From SVTX01 sp045588675 (GTDB taxonomy: Bacteria > Bacillota > Clostridia > Oscillospirales > CAG-272), in assembly GCA_045588675.1 (NCBI GenBank), contig JAZNER010000046.1, forward strand, positions 1 through 64,000: a stretch of DNA of 64,000 nt, in the 5' to 3' direction. The position numbers and the translations under genes are program-made. A model generated the notes under the pieces. The model did not search any database, had not been told where the DNA came from, and worked only from the letters and a program-made list of their open reading frames with translations. Shown piece after piece: positions 16,857-25,261 of the stretch (position 1 is the stretch's first letter; every line of letters begins with the position of its first letter).

Positions 16857-18239
16857 ATGATTTCAAGAATTTTACTTGAAGATGTACTTGCCGCTGCTAT
16901 GTCAACAGGGGCAGACTTCGCTGAGGTCTATGCCGAAAAGACAAGGAATAACGGCATGCGTTTTCTTGACGGAAAAATCGACACTGTAAGTGACGATATG
17001 GTGTCGGGCGTAGGAATTCGTGCATTTATTGGTACGAGAACAGTTTACGCAACAACAACAGACCTTTCAAGAGCGGGACTTATCCGTTGTGCAAAGGCGG
17101 TAGCCGATGCGCTTGGTGAAAGCAAATTACAGGTCAGCATCAACCTGACAGAAAGGATTTTCCCCAACATTCATCCCGTTAAAATTCTCCCCGGAAGCTC
17201 GTTGCTTACAACAAGAACGGATATTTTAAAGGATGCTTGCTTTGCTGCAAAGGAAACAGATGAAAAGATTAAGCAGGTTATGGGCAACTTGACATCAGTT
17301 GACCACACTATTCTTGTCGCTAACTCTGAGGGCCTATATACATCTGACAGACATGTAAGAACAAGAATTGCAGTTAGCGCAGTTGCATCTGACGGACACG
17401 AAAATCAGTCCGGCTCTTGCTCACCCGGACGCGGTATGGGACTTGAAATGTTCGATTTCATTAATCCTCGCGAGGTTGGTAAGGTTGCGGCTGACCAGGC
17501 GCTCGTAAATCTAAGAGCAGATTACTGTCCCGCAGGACAGATGACCGTTGCTATTGAAAACGGCTTTGGCGGTGTTATTTTCCACGAAGCTTGCGGACAT
17601 TCTCTTGAAGCTACCTCTGTAGGAACAGGAACATCTCAAATGTGCGGAAAGCTTGGTCAAAAAATTGCAAACGAAAAGGTTACAGCGATTGACGACGGTA
17701 CAATTCCCGGCGCTTGGGGCTCTGTAAATATTGACGACGAGGGAACTCCTACACAAAGAAATGTTCTTATTGAAAACGGTATTTTAAAGAGCTATATGAT
17801 TGACCGACTTGGTTCAAGAAGAATGAATATGGCTATGACGGGTAACGGACGCCGTCAGGGCTTTATGTTTGAGCCTACATCACGTATGACAAACACATTC
17901 ATTGCTAACGGAAACGACAAGAACGAAGACATTATTAAATCTATTGAATATGGTCTTTATGCAAAGAGCATGGGCGGTGGCTCGGTTAACCCGTTGACAG
18001 GTGAATTTAACTTTGGTGTCAGCGAGGGCTATATTGTAAGAAACGGTGAGATTTGCGAGCCCGTGCGCGGAGCTTCTCTTGTAGGAACAGGCTCTCAGAT
18101 ACTTATGGACATTGATATGGTAGGACAAAATCTGGCAACAGCGCAGGGAATGTGCGGTTCTTCAAGCGGTAGCGTTCCGACAGATGTAGGACAGCCCCTT
18201 ATCCGCGTTTCAAAAATTACAGTAGGAGGTCGCCGCTAA
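16857..18239 (+). CDS. tldD: TldD family metalloprotease
   Basis: TldD/TldE form a heterodimeric protease that degrades unfolded peptides and, in E. coli, matures microcin B17. This is the catalytic subunit: HEACGH near residue 243 is the HExxxH zinc motif. The N-terminal half contains the typical AEVYAEKTRNNGMRFLDGKI segment. The length of 460 aa is normal. GAAGGAG lies 6-7 nt before the ATG. tldE begins 1 nt after its stop, so the subunits are made together. No peptide-antibiotic precursor is visible nearby, so a housekeeping peptidase role is more likely. Confidence 0.94.
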   Translation: MISRILLEDVLAAAMSTGADFAEVYAEKTRNNGMRFLDGKIDTVSDDMVSGVGIRAFIGTRTVYATTTDLSRAGLIRCAKAVADALGESKLQVSINLTERIFPNIHPVKILPGSSLLTTRTDILKDACFAAKETDEKIKQVMGNLTSVDHTILVANSEGLYTSDRHVRTRIAVSAVASDGHENQSGSCSPGRGMGLEMFDFINPREVGKVAADQALVNLRADYCPAGQMTVAIENGFGGVIFHEACGHSLEATSVGTGTSQMCGKLGQKIANEKVTAIDDGTIPGAWGSVNIDDEGTPTQRNVLIENGILKSYMIDRLGSRRMNMAMTGNGRRQGFMFEPTSRMTNTFIANGNDKNEDIIKSIEYGLYAKSMGGGSVNPLTGEFNFGVSEGYIVRNGEICEPVRGASLVGTGSQILMDIDMVGQNLATAQGMCGSSSGSVPTDVGQPLIRVSKITVGGRR

Positions 18240-18240
18240 T

Positions 18241-19569
18241 ATGGAATTCAAGCAGATTAAAGAACTCATTGCAGGTGCTTGTAAAAAGCACGGAGTTGAA
18301 GAATTTGAAATATACTATTCTATTGGTGAGAATATCAATGCCGAAACATTGAAAAATGAAATAAGCGCATTCTCTTCGGGTGAGAGTGCTGAGGTTGCAT
18401 TCCGTTGTATTGTAAACGGTCATATGGGTTATTCCTCAACAAGCTATTTTGACGAGGATGAGCTTGAAGACCTTGTGCTCAGAGCTGTTGACAACGCAAA
18501 GGTTATAGAGAACGATGATGTTGTTGTTATTTTCAAGGGATCAGAATCTTATGCCAAAACAACAGCCCCCGAGCCTAAGATGGTTGAGGCATCCGAGCTT
18601 AAAAAGTGCGCTTTAGAGCTCCAAAAGAAGACATATGATTACAGCGATACAGTTGTTGACGGAACACAGTCAATCGCTATATCGTTCAGAGATGAAATCT
18701 ACCTTTACAACTCACACGGGCTTGAACTGTCAAATAAGGTTGGTATGACAGGCTGTTATGTAGCCGCTGTCGTAAATAAAGATGGCGAATCAAGGGATAA
18801 TTTTGAGTTTGCAGAGTCAATTTACGGTGAAAAGGTTGATGAGCTTCCCGCAAAGGCAGTAAACGGCGCGCTTGATAAAATCGGCGCTTCCGAAATTCCG
18901 ACAGGAAAATATAATGTTGTAATCGACGGAACTCAGATGCGCTCAATTCTGTCTGCGTTTTCTCCATCATTCTCGGCTAAAAACGCGCTTCTCGGTATGT
19001 CCTTGTTAAAGGGCAAGGAGGGAGAAAAGATTGCCGCTGATATTGTGACTATCGTAGATGACCCGATGAGAGAGGGTTGTCCTGTTCAGACAAGCTTTGA
19101 CAACGAGGGCGTTGCCACATACAAGAAGAATGTTGTTGAAAATGGCGTTCTCAAAACATTGCTTTACGACCTTACAACTGCAATTAAAACAGGCAAGACA
19201 ACGACCGGAAACGGCGTAAGAGGCGGAGGAGTAAGACCTTATAACTTCGGTATAATGGCTGGTGAGAATACACTTGAAGAGCTTTTCTCCAAGGCTGAAA
19301 ACGGAGTTTATGTAACAGGAGTTAAGGGACTTCACGCAGGTGCTAACTCAATCACGGGAGATTTTTCGGTTGAAAGCGAAGGCTTCTTGATTGAAAACGG
19401 TAAAAAGGCGAGCCCTGTTAAGTCGTTTGTAATTTCAGGAAACTTCTTTGAATTGCTTAAAAATATAGATTCGCTTTCAAATGAAGTTAAGTGGGGAATA
19501 CCTGGCGGATTTACAGTGTTTGGCTCACCCGATATTCTCGTTAAGGATATGACTGTTGCGGGTAAATAA
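18241..19569 (+). CDS. tldE: TldE/PmbA family protein, partner of TldD
   Basis: This is the second subunit of the TldD/E protease. It has the family fold (KKHGVEEFEIYYSIGEN at the N-terminus, AGANSITGDFSVESEGFLIENG near the C-terminus) but no HExxxH motif, as expected for the non-catalytic partner. The length of 442 aa is normal. It is translated immediately after tldD, with the tail of tldD (GTAGGAGG region) supplying the ribosome site. A terminator lies about 45 nt after the stop. Confidence 0.93.
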   Translation: MEFKQIKELIAGACKKHGVEEFEIYYSIGENINAETLKNEISAFSSGESAEVAFRCIVNGHMGYSSTSYFDEDELEDLVLRAVDNAKVIENDDVVVIFKGSESYAKTTAPEPKMVEASELKKCALELQKKTYDYSDTVVDGTQSIAISFRDEIYLYNSHGLELSNKVGMTGCYVAAVVNKDGESRDNFEFAESIYGEKVDELPAKAVNGALDKIGASEIPTGKYNVVIDGTQMRSILSAFSPSFSAKNALLGMSLLKGKEGEKIAADIVTIVDDPMREGCPVQTSFDNEGVATYKKNVVENGVLKTLLYDLTTAIKTGKTTTGNGVRGGGVRPYNFGIMAGENTLEELFSKAENGVYVTGVKGLHAGANSITGDFSVESEGFLIENGKKASPVKSFVISGNFFELLKNIDSLSNEVKWGIPGGFTVFGSPDILVKDMTVAGK

Positions 19570-19613
19570 AATTACGTTTTTTGTGTAATTAATGTAAATT
19601 TTTTGAAAAATAT

Positions 19614-19662
19614 AAAGGCGCTTTGTCAAAGTTCAGGAAAAAACTATTGACAAAACGCCTTT
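19614..19662 (+). terminator. Terminator after tldE, overlapping the rny promoter
   Basis: AAAGGCG-C-TTTGTCAA (19614-19629) pairs with TTGACAAA-A-CGCCTTT (19647-19662), a 15-bp stem with one C-A mismatch. The T tract after it is only moderate. The 3' arm contains the -35 hexamer of the rny promoter. Confidence 0.72.
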
Positions 19663-19675
19663 ATTTATGTATAAT
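19647..19675 (+). promoter_or_regulatory. Perfect consensus sigma-A promoter of rny
   Basis: TTGACA (19647-19652), 17-nt spacer, TATAAT (19670-19675). The -35 hexamer lies inside the 3' arm of the preceding terminator. The predicted start at about 19682 leaves a leader of about 200 nt. Confidence 0.87.
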
Positions 19676-19681
19676 TAAATA

Positions 19682-19882
19682 AGGTATAATAATATTAATG
19701 TAAAATGCGATATTATATTGCTTTTTAGTTTTATTATTTGATTGAGTCGGTACAATTGTGATAAATTCAGCAACGACCGTTATCAAAATATTCAATGATT
19801 GTGTCTTTGTCAAGGCGACGCAATCAGACGAAATGCCTACTTTGCCTTGACATAAAAATTTTAAAAGGAGGTGTAAAGGGGA
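19682..19882 (+). promoter_or_regulatory. Long 5' leader of rny with a hairpin near the ribosome site
   Basis: No credible gene lies in this stretch; two tiny ATG frames lack ribosome sites. A perfect 9-bp stem, TGTCAAGGC (19808-19816) with GCCTTGACA (19844-19852), ends 11 nt before the ribosome site AAAGGAGGTG. The leader length and the stem suggest post-transcriptional control, possibly by RNase Y itself, but this is inference. Confidence 0.45.
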
Positions 19883-21430
19883 ATGGATAATCCAATAGTA
19901 ACAGCCGTTATTGGTGTTGTTGCAGGCATTTTGTTTGGTTTTCTTATTGGTTTTTTAATCAGAAAGAAAATTGGCGAAGCGAAAATAGGATCTGCCGAGG
20001 CTGAAGCTGAAAAGATCTTAAAGGAAGCTAAAAAAGTCGCTGAATCTTCCAAAAAGGAAGCTTTATTTGAGGCAAAAGAAACAATTATGGCTCAGAGAAG
20101 CGAGCTTGAGCGCGAGATCAGAGAAAGACGGAGCGAGGCTTCTCGCCTTGAAAACAGACTTACCAAAAAAGAAGAAACTCTTGACAGAAAAACTGAGGCT
20201 CTTGAAAAGAAGAACGAAATTCTTGATAAAAAAATCAAGGATAATGAGATTCTTGAAGGGCAAATTAATGATTTGCTTGACAAGCAACGCGAAAAGCTGG
20301 AGGAAATATCCGGCATGTCCTCTGAAAGAGCGAAGGAAGAGCTTATTGAAATGGTTGAGTCTGAGGCTAAGCACGAATTAGCGCAAAGGCTTGATGAGCT
20401 TGAAGCTCAGTTTAAGGACGAAGCAGATGAAAAGGCGAAGAATATTCTATCTCTTGCAATACAGAGATATGCATCTGACCATGTGTCTGAGGCTACTATT
20501 TCGAGCGTGGCATTGCCAAGCGAGGAAATGAAGGGTAGAATCATCGGACGTGAGGGAAGAAATATTCAAAAAATTGAAACTCTTACCGGAGTTGAGCTGG
20601 TTATTGACGATACCCCCGAAACAATAACCTTATCGGGCTTTGACCCTGTAAGGCGAGAGGTGGCAAGAATTGCCCTTGAACGTTTGATTTCTGACGGAAG
20701 AATACATCCTGCAAGAATCGAAGAAATGGTTGAAAAGGCGCAAAAAGAGGTTGAGGCTTCTGTTAAACAGGCAGGAGAGAGAGCGACCTTTGAGGTTGGT
20801 ATTCACGGTATTAACCCTGAGCTTGTGAGATTGCTCGGAAGACTTAAGTATAGAACCAGCTACGGTCAGAATGTACTCAAGCATTCTATTGAGGTCGCAT
20901 TTTTGGCAGGAATTATGGCTGATGAGCTTGGAGTTGACAGTACTCTTGCAAAGAGAGCAGGCTTGCTCCACGATATCGGTAAAGCTTTCCCACACGATGT
21001 TGAAGGCTCACACGTTGAAATCGGTGTAAATGCCGCAAAGAAGTATAAGGAGAGCCGCGAGGTTGTTCATGCTATTGAGGCACACCACAATGATGTTGAA
21101 CCTAAGACAATAATTGCCGTGCTTGTGCAGGCTGCGGATGCTATAAGTGCCGCAAGACCGGGAGCACGCCGTGAGGATATGGAAAATTACATCAAGCGTC
21201 TTGAAAAGCTTGAGGAAATTGCTAAGGGATTTGATGGAATAGACAAAGCCTTTGCAATTCAGGCGGGACGCGAAATCAGAGTAATGGTTAAGCCTGAGGA
21301 AGTTAATGATGACGGAATGAAGCTGATTGCTAGAGAGATGGCGGCAAAGATTCAAGCCGAGGTCAAATATCCCGGACAGATTAAAATTAACCTTATTCGT
21401 GAAAGTCGCGCAGTAGATTACGCGAAATAA
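19883..21430 (+). CDS. rny: Ribonuclease Y
   Basis: RNase Y is the membrane-bound endoribonuclease that starts mRNA decay in many Firmicutes. Residues about 5-27 form the membrane anchor. A long charged coiled coil (about 30-200) follows, then a KH RNA-binding domain (GRIIGREGRNIQKIE, about 214-228) and an HD domain with LLHDIGKA near residue 357. The length of 515 aa is normal. AAAGGAGGTG precedes the ATG at 9 nt. It is transcribed alone from a perfect promoter with a long leader and ends at a strong terminator. Confidence 0.98.
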   Translation: MDNPIVTAVIGVVAGILFGFLIGFLIRKKIGEAKIGSAEAEAEKILKEAKKVAESSKKEALFEAKETIMAQRSELEREIRERRSEASRLENRLTKKEETLDRKTEALEKKNEILDKKIKDNEILEGQINDLLDKQREKLEEISGMSSERAKEELIEMVESEAKHELAQRLDELEAQFKDEADEKAKNILSLAIQRYASDHVSEATISSVALPSEEMKGRIIGREGRNIQKIETLTGVELVIDDTPETITLSGFDPVRREVARIALERLISDGRIHPARIEEMVEKAQKEVEASVKQAGERATFEVGIHGINPELVRLLGRLKYRTSYGQNVLKHSIEVAFLAGIMADELGVDSTLAKRAGLLHDIGKAFPHDVEGSHVEIGVNAAKKYKESREVVHAIEAHHNDVEPKTIIAVLVQAADAISAARPGARREDMENYIKRLEKLEEIAKGFDGIDKAFAIQAGREIRVMVKPEEVNDDGMKLIAREMAAKIQAEVKYPGQIKINLIRESRAVDYAK

Positions 21431-21559
21431 TATTACAACAAAGTCAAATATTTTAAAAAAATATTCTGAAATCTTCGTTCCGTTAAGGATTTAATATATA
21501 TTTAACATAGAACTCAGAAGACAGATAGTACGACGGTTGTCGGATAAAATATATTGATA

Positions 21560-21597
21560 AAAAGCAGTCCTTTCCAATTGGAAAGGACTGCTTTTTG
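21560..21597. terminator. Bidirectional terminator between rny and the helicase gene
   Basis: The arms AAAAGCAGTCCTTTCC and GGAAAGGACTGCTTTT form a perfect 16-bp stem around AATT. The A and T runs on both sides let it serve both convergent genes. Confidence 0.95.
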
Positions 21598-21602
21598 CTT
21601 TG

Positions 21603-23855
21603 TTATTTAATTTCATTAAACATGAGTTTTATTTGTTCCTCGGCTTCATCTGCCCGCAGCTTGTCTTTAGCATATGCTTTGCGCAAAAGAGAATGGGGAA
21701 TATAATTGTCGTATTTTTCAAAAACAGGTATTTCACCGTTTTCAACAAGTGCCTGACAGTCAATTCCGCCGTTTTCAACGGCTCTTGTAAGATTTGCAAG
21801 AAATTCAGTTCCTGAAATCTTCTCCATTTTAAAGGTTATATAATAGCAACCCTCAAATTCGATTGTGCTTATATTATTTTCTGCTGAATTTTTCTTAATG
21901 AATTTGCGAAGAGTTCTGAATGAACGAGTTCCAAGCCAAGGGAATAGACACCAGGAGTAACCGCCGAGATGAACAAGCGAATGATTGAGCATGCCTGTGT
22001 TTCTTGCGGTTCTTCGAGCTATTTCAAGTCTTTTAATTGCATTTTCTTTAAGGTATGGGTAAACTGTATCTTCAGACAGAACCTGCTTCATACGGCGCAA
22101 AATTTTGGTGTGAATTTCACCGAAATCTCCCGGCCATGACACCTCCATCTTACCTTCGACCCGCTTTACATACAGCAGCTTGCGAGCAATATCAAGCTCC
22201 TCGACCTCCCATACTCTGCCAGCTAAGGCAAATCTATCTCCAACGGGGGGCGGGGTCGTAATCGTGCCTATTTCATCAGAGCCCTCGCGCACAGTAAAGT
22301 CCTCACTATCCTTGAAAACCGCATAAAATTTAAAGCTTTTAAGCAGCCTTTCACCAGAAAGACCCACTATCAGACCCTTTTCCTCGGTCATTTCAATAAA
22401 GTCATTATTGAGCATTGAAGCTAAAAGCTCTTTATAGTCTTCTCGGCTGACGGTGGCAAATGGGGGAAGTGACAGTACCCTTTGCGCTAAATGTGCCGCA
22501 GTCAGCTCACCGCAAGAAGCCAGCATACTGAGTGTTTGATGAAAAAGAAGGCTAAACGGCATTTTCTTGCGATATGGCGGCTCAATAAATCTTTCTTCAA
22601 TATATAGCTGAATAATTGCAATAGCGCGTAAAAGCTCCCAGGGAATAAGCTGTGGCAGAGGGGTGTTAGGAAGAGCTTCTTCCTCACGGAAGACCATCAT
22701 CATTTCCGGTGGTAGCTCTCGTCTGCCCGACCGTCCTAAGCGTTGCAGAAAACTTGAAACAGAGTTAGGAGCTTCTATTTGCAAAACGCGTTCAAGCCGC
22801 CCTATGTCAATTCCAAGCTCCATAGTAACGGTGGCGCAGGTAATGGCAAGCTCCTCTCGGTCGCGCATTTTCATTTCTGCTTCCTCTCGCAAGGATGCTG
22901 ACAGATTGCCGTGGTGAATAAGAATTTTACCCTCGTCATCTCCGCGCAATCTTGCAATTTGACGCATTGTTGCGCAAATATATTCGGTTTCCTCGCGTGA
23001 GTTAGAGAATACAAGTGATTTTTTGTCCTTTACACAATCATAAGCATATTCATATCCCGGGTCAATCTTGTAAACTGATTTTTGATTGTCGGATTTGGCT
23101 TTATCAACTATATTTTCATTTTTATTATTCTCCGCTTCGGGATTTTGAATATAAAAATGTTCAAGGCCAAGTCGCCACTTGATTTTGCTATTGTCAAATT
23201 CAGGAATGTCAATATCTCGTCCTGTGTCGGCATTAAGCCATTCGCCTGCAAGAGAAGGGTCGCCTATTGTTGCGGACAAGCCTATTCGGCGGGGGTGAAA
23301 TCCAATTAAATGAGCAATTCGCGAAAGAAGACAAATGATTTGATTTCCTCGGTCTGTGCTTGTAAGAGTATGGATTTCATCTATAATGACAAATCTTAAA
23401 TCCCCAAAAATACGGGGAATATCATTTGAGCGATTTATAAGCATTGCTTCAAGCGACTCGGGAGTAATCTGCAAAATTCCGCTTGGCTTTTCAAGCAGCT
23501 TCTTCTTATGGGATGCTGCGACATCTCCGTGCCAATGTGTGAGATTGATGCCGGTCATATCAAGCAGCTCTTCAAGTCGCTCAAACTGGTCGTTAATAAG
23601 ACTTTTCAAAGGTGCGATATATAAAACGCCAATTGATGAAGAAGGGTTTTCGTGTAAGAGGGAGAGAATGGGGAAGAAAGCGGCTTCGGTTTTGCCGCTT
23701 GCGGTTGAGGATGTCAGTAGCAGGTTGTTGTCGGTTTCAAATATAGTTTTAGCTGCTGCAATTTGAACGGCACGCAAGGACTGCCACGAATGTGAGTAAA
23801 TATAATCTCTTATGAAATCGGGGAAGCGTTCAAATATTAAATCCGCCTGTGTCAT
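21603..23855 (-). CDS. Lhr/BrxHI-like superfamily 2 DEAD/DEAH helicase
   Basis: This 750-aa SF2 helicase is the third gene of the TerB/BrxD-like module. Motif I is TASGKT (51-56), motif Ia IAPLKSL, motif II DEIH (159-162) and motif III LSATIGDP. Motif V is MELGIDIGRLERVLQIEAP and motif VI QRLGRSGRR. The order and spacing match Lhr-type helicases and the BrxHI protein seen in some BREX loci. About 300 residues after the helicase core form a C-terminal region without a nuclease motif that I can recognise. GAGGAG precedes the ATG, 18 nt after the ATPase gene. A DNA-translocating role in defence or repair is inferred, not shown. Confidence 0.85.
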   Translation of the reverse strand: MTQADLIFERFPDFIRDYIYSHSWQSLRAVQIAAAKTIFETDNNLLLTSSTASGKTEAAFFPILSLLHENPSSSIGVLYIAPLKSLINDQFERLEELLDMTGINLTHWHGDVAASHKKKLLEKPSGILQITPESLEAMLINRSNDIPRIFGDLRFVIIDEIHTLTSTDRGNQIICLLSRIAHLIGFHPRRIGLSATIGDPSLAGEWLNADTGRDIDIPEFDNSKIKWRLGLEHFYIQNPEAENNKNENIVDKAKSDNQKSVYKIDPGYEYAYDCVKDKKSLVFSNSREETEYICATMRQIARLRGDDEGKILIHHGNLSASLREEAEMKMRDREELAITCATVTMELGIDIGRLERVLQIEAPNSVSSFLQRLGRSGRRELPPEMMMVFREEEALPNTPLPQLIPWELLRAIAIIQLYIEERFIEPPYRKKMPFSLLFHQTLSMLASCGELTAAHLAQRVLSLPPFATVSREDYKELLASMLNNDFIEMTEEKGLIVGLSGERLLKSFKFYAVFKDSEDFTVREGSDEIGTITTPPPVGDRFALAGRVWEVEELDIARKLLYVKRVEGKMEVSWPGDFGEIHTKILRRMKQVLSEDTVYPYLKENAIKRLEIARRTARNTGMLNHSLVHLGGYSWCLFPWLGTRSFRTLRKFIKKNSAENNISTIEFEGCYYITFKMEKISGTEFLANLTRAVENGGIDCQALVENGEIPVFEKYDNYIPHSLLRKAYAKDKLRADEAEEQIKLMFNEIK

Positions 23856-23873
23856 TTTTTCTCCTCATTGTAT

Positions 23874-25247
23874 TTAAAATTCAATGTCATTTGCCGTATA
23901 TTTTTTGTTATCCTGATGTGCTTGTTGCTGGGGGTCAATTACCTCTTCATTATTATTTTCAACTCTTAAGGTTACGTGATTTTTTATTACGTCATCAAAT
24001 TTTGCGCTTGGGTTTTGCATCAAGATATTAAGCACAGTCATATAGTCGCGTAACATTTCACGAGGTGTAATCATAATGTTTGCCCCCGCGCTTGAAAGGC
24101 AAATGTTGAGGAATTTCAATCTATCGTCGTCTGTCACAGTACATTCCCAATTGTAATATTGAGAGTATAGTACTGTTACGCGTTGAATCAGAGCCAAAAG
24201 CTCATCATCGGAAAGTCGGCGCAAGCGAATAACAGGGCCTATTAAATTTTTGAAGCCGTCAAGTGCAAATTTGCTGTCACAAAGACGGGAGCGCAACGCC
24301 TCATAGCTGAAAAGACCTCTCCTCGTATCCTCTAAAAACTGGGGAGTTCCGCCGAAAACTATATCAAGACCCGGAGCTCGCCCCTGTAAGGTGTCATTGA
24401 ACATTGAAAGTATTTTCTCATAATTATTCTCTCGGCTGACGCGGTGCGGAATTTTATATAAATTTACACATTCATCAATAAATACAACAAGACCGCGATA
24501 GCCCATTTTATGTGAAAGAGCCGCCCACAGCTTTAAGAAATCGTACCAGTTGTCATCGTCAATTATAAGAGAAACAGAAAAGCCAAGACCTGCTTTTGCT
24601 TCGGTTTTGGTTGAGTATTCACCTCTCAACCAACGCAAGCAAGCGCTCATTTTTTCATTTGAGGCTTCGCTATCCGAAATACTTGCTTTGTAAAATTCTG
24701 AAATTACTTTTGTAAAATCAAATCCGCCAACTAAAAATTCAAGGTCAGCAAGCTCTGAATTTATCTTTTTGTTTAGTTCACGATAAAACTTATCGTCATC
24801 CGGCGAAATATCACTCTCAATTAAGTCCGAGCGTAGCTTACCTATCCAGCGGGATATGATTTTGGACAGTGCTCCGCCATCGGGGGAGGACTTTGAGGCG
24901 AGATTTTTCATAAGCTCTCGATAGGTCGCAATTCCACCGTGCCCGCTTCCGCAAAGACGGCGCTCGGGAGAGAGGTCGCAGTCGGCGGTCAAGAAATCTC
25001 TTTCTAACGCATATCCACGTATTAATTGCATTAAAAAGCTTTTACCGCTACCGTATTTACCGATAAGGAAGCGCATAGCACCGCCCCCTTCGTTTATCTG
25101 CTCTAAATCAGACAGAAAAGCGGAAATCTCGTCCTTTCGTCCGATTGCAATATATGGAGCGCCTGCTCTTGGAACAACACCCGCTGAAATACTTGAAAGA
25201 AGAGAAGATAATATTCTTTTTGGAACTATATTTTTTGTGTTTTCCAT
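23874..25247 (-). CDS. BrxD-like P-loop ATPase (DUF2791, BREX ATP-binding domain)
   Basis: The protein resembles the BREX ATP-binding domain family typified by BrxD. The N-terminus has the family pattern AGVVPRAGAPYIAIGRKDE, then Walker A GKYGSGKS (63-70), DLSPERRL (about 91-98) and Walker B LVVFIDE (253-259). A GGTPQFLEDTRRG segment follows near residue 299. In BREX loci BrxD is found together with the helicase BrxHI, and the same pairing occurs here. No other BREX gene (brxA, brxB, brxC/pglY, pglX, pglZ) is in the window. It lies 14 nt after the TerB gene with GAGGA before the ATG. The function is inferred from family and context. Confidence 0.85.
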   Translation of the reverse strand: MENTKNIVPKRILSSLLSSISAGVVPRAGAPYIAIGRKDEISAFLSDLEQINEGGGAMRFLIGKYGSGKSFLMQLIRGYALERDFLTADCDLSPERRLCGSGHGGIATYRELMKNLASKSSPDGGALSKIISRWIGKLRSDLIESDISPDDDKFYRELNKKINSELADLEFLVGGFDFTKVISEFYKASISDSEASNEKMSACLRWLRGEYSTKTEAKAGLGFSVSLIIDDDNWYDFLKLWAALSHKMGYRGLVVFIDECVNLYKIPHRVSRENNYEKILSMFNDTLQGRAPGLDIVFGGTPQFLEDTRRGLFSYEALRSRLCDSKFALDGFKNLIGPVIRLRRLSDDELLALIQRVTVLYSQYYNWECTVTDDDRLKFLNICLSSAGANIMITPREMLRDYMTVLNILMQNPSAKFDDVIKNHVTLRVENNNEEVIDPQQQAHQDNKKYTANDIEF

Positions 25248-25261
25248 ATTTTCAGTCCTCG

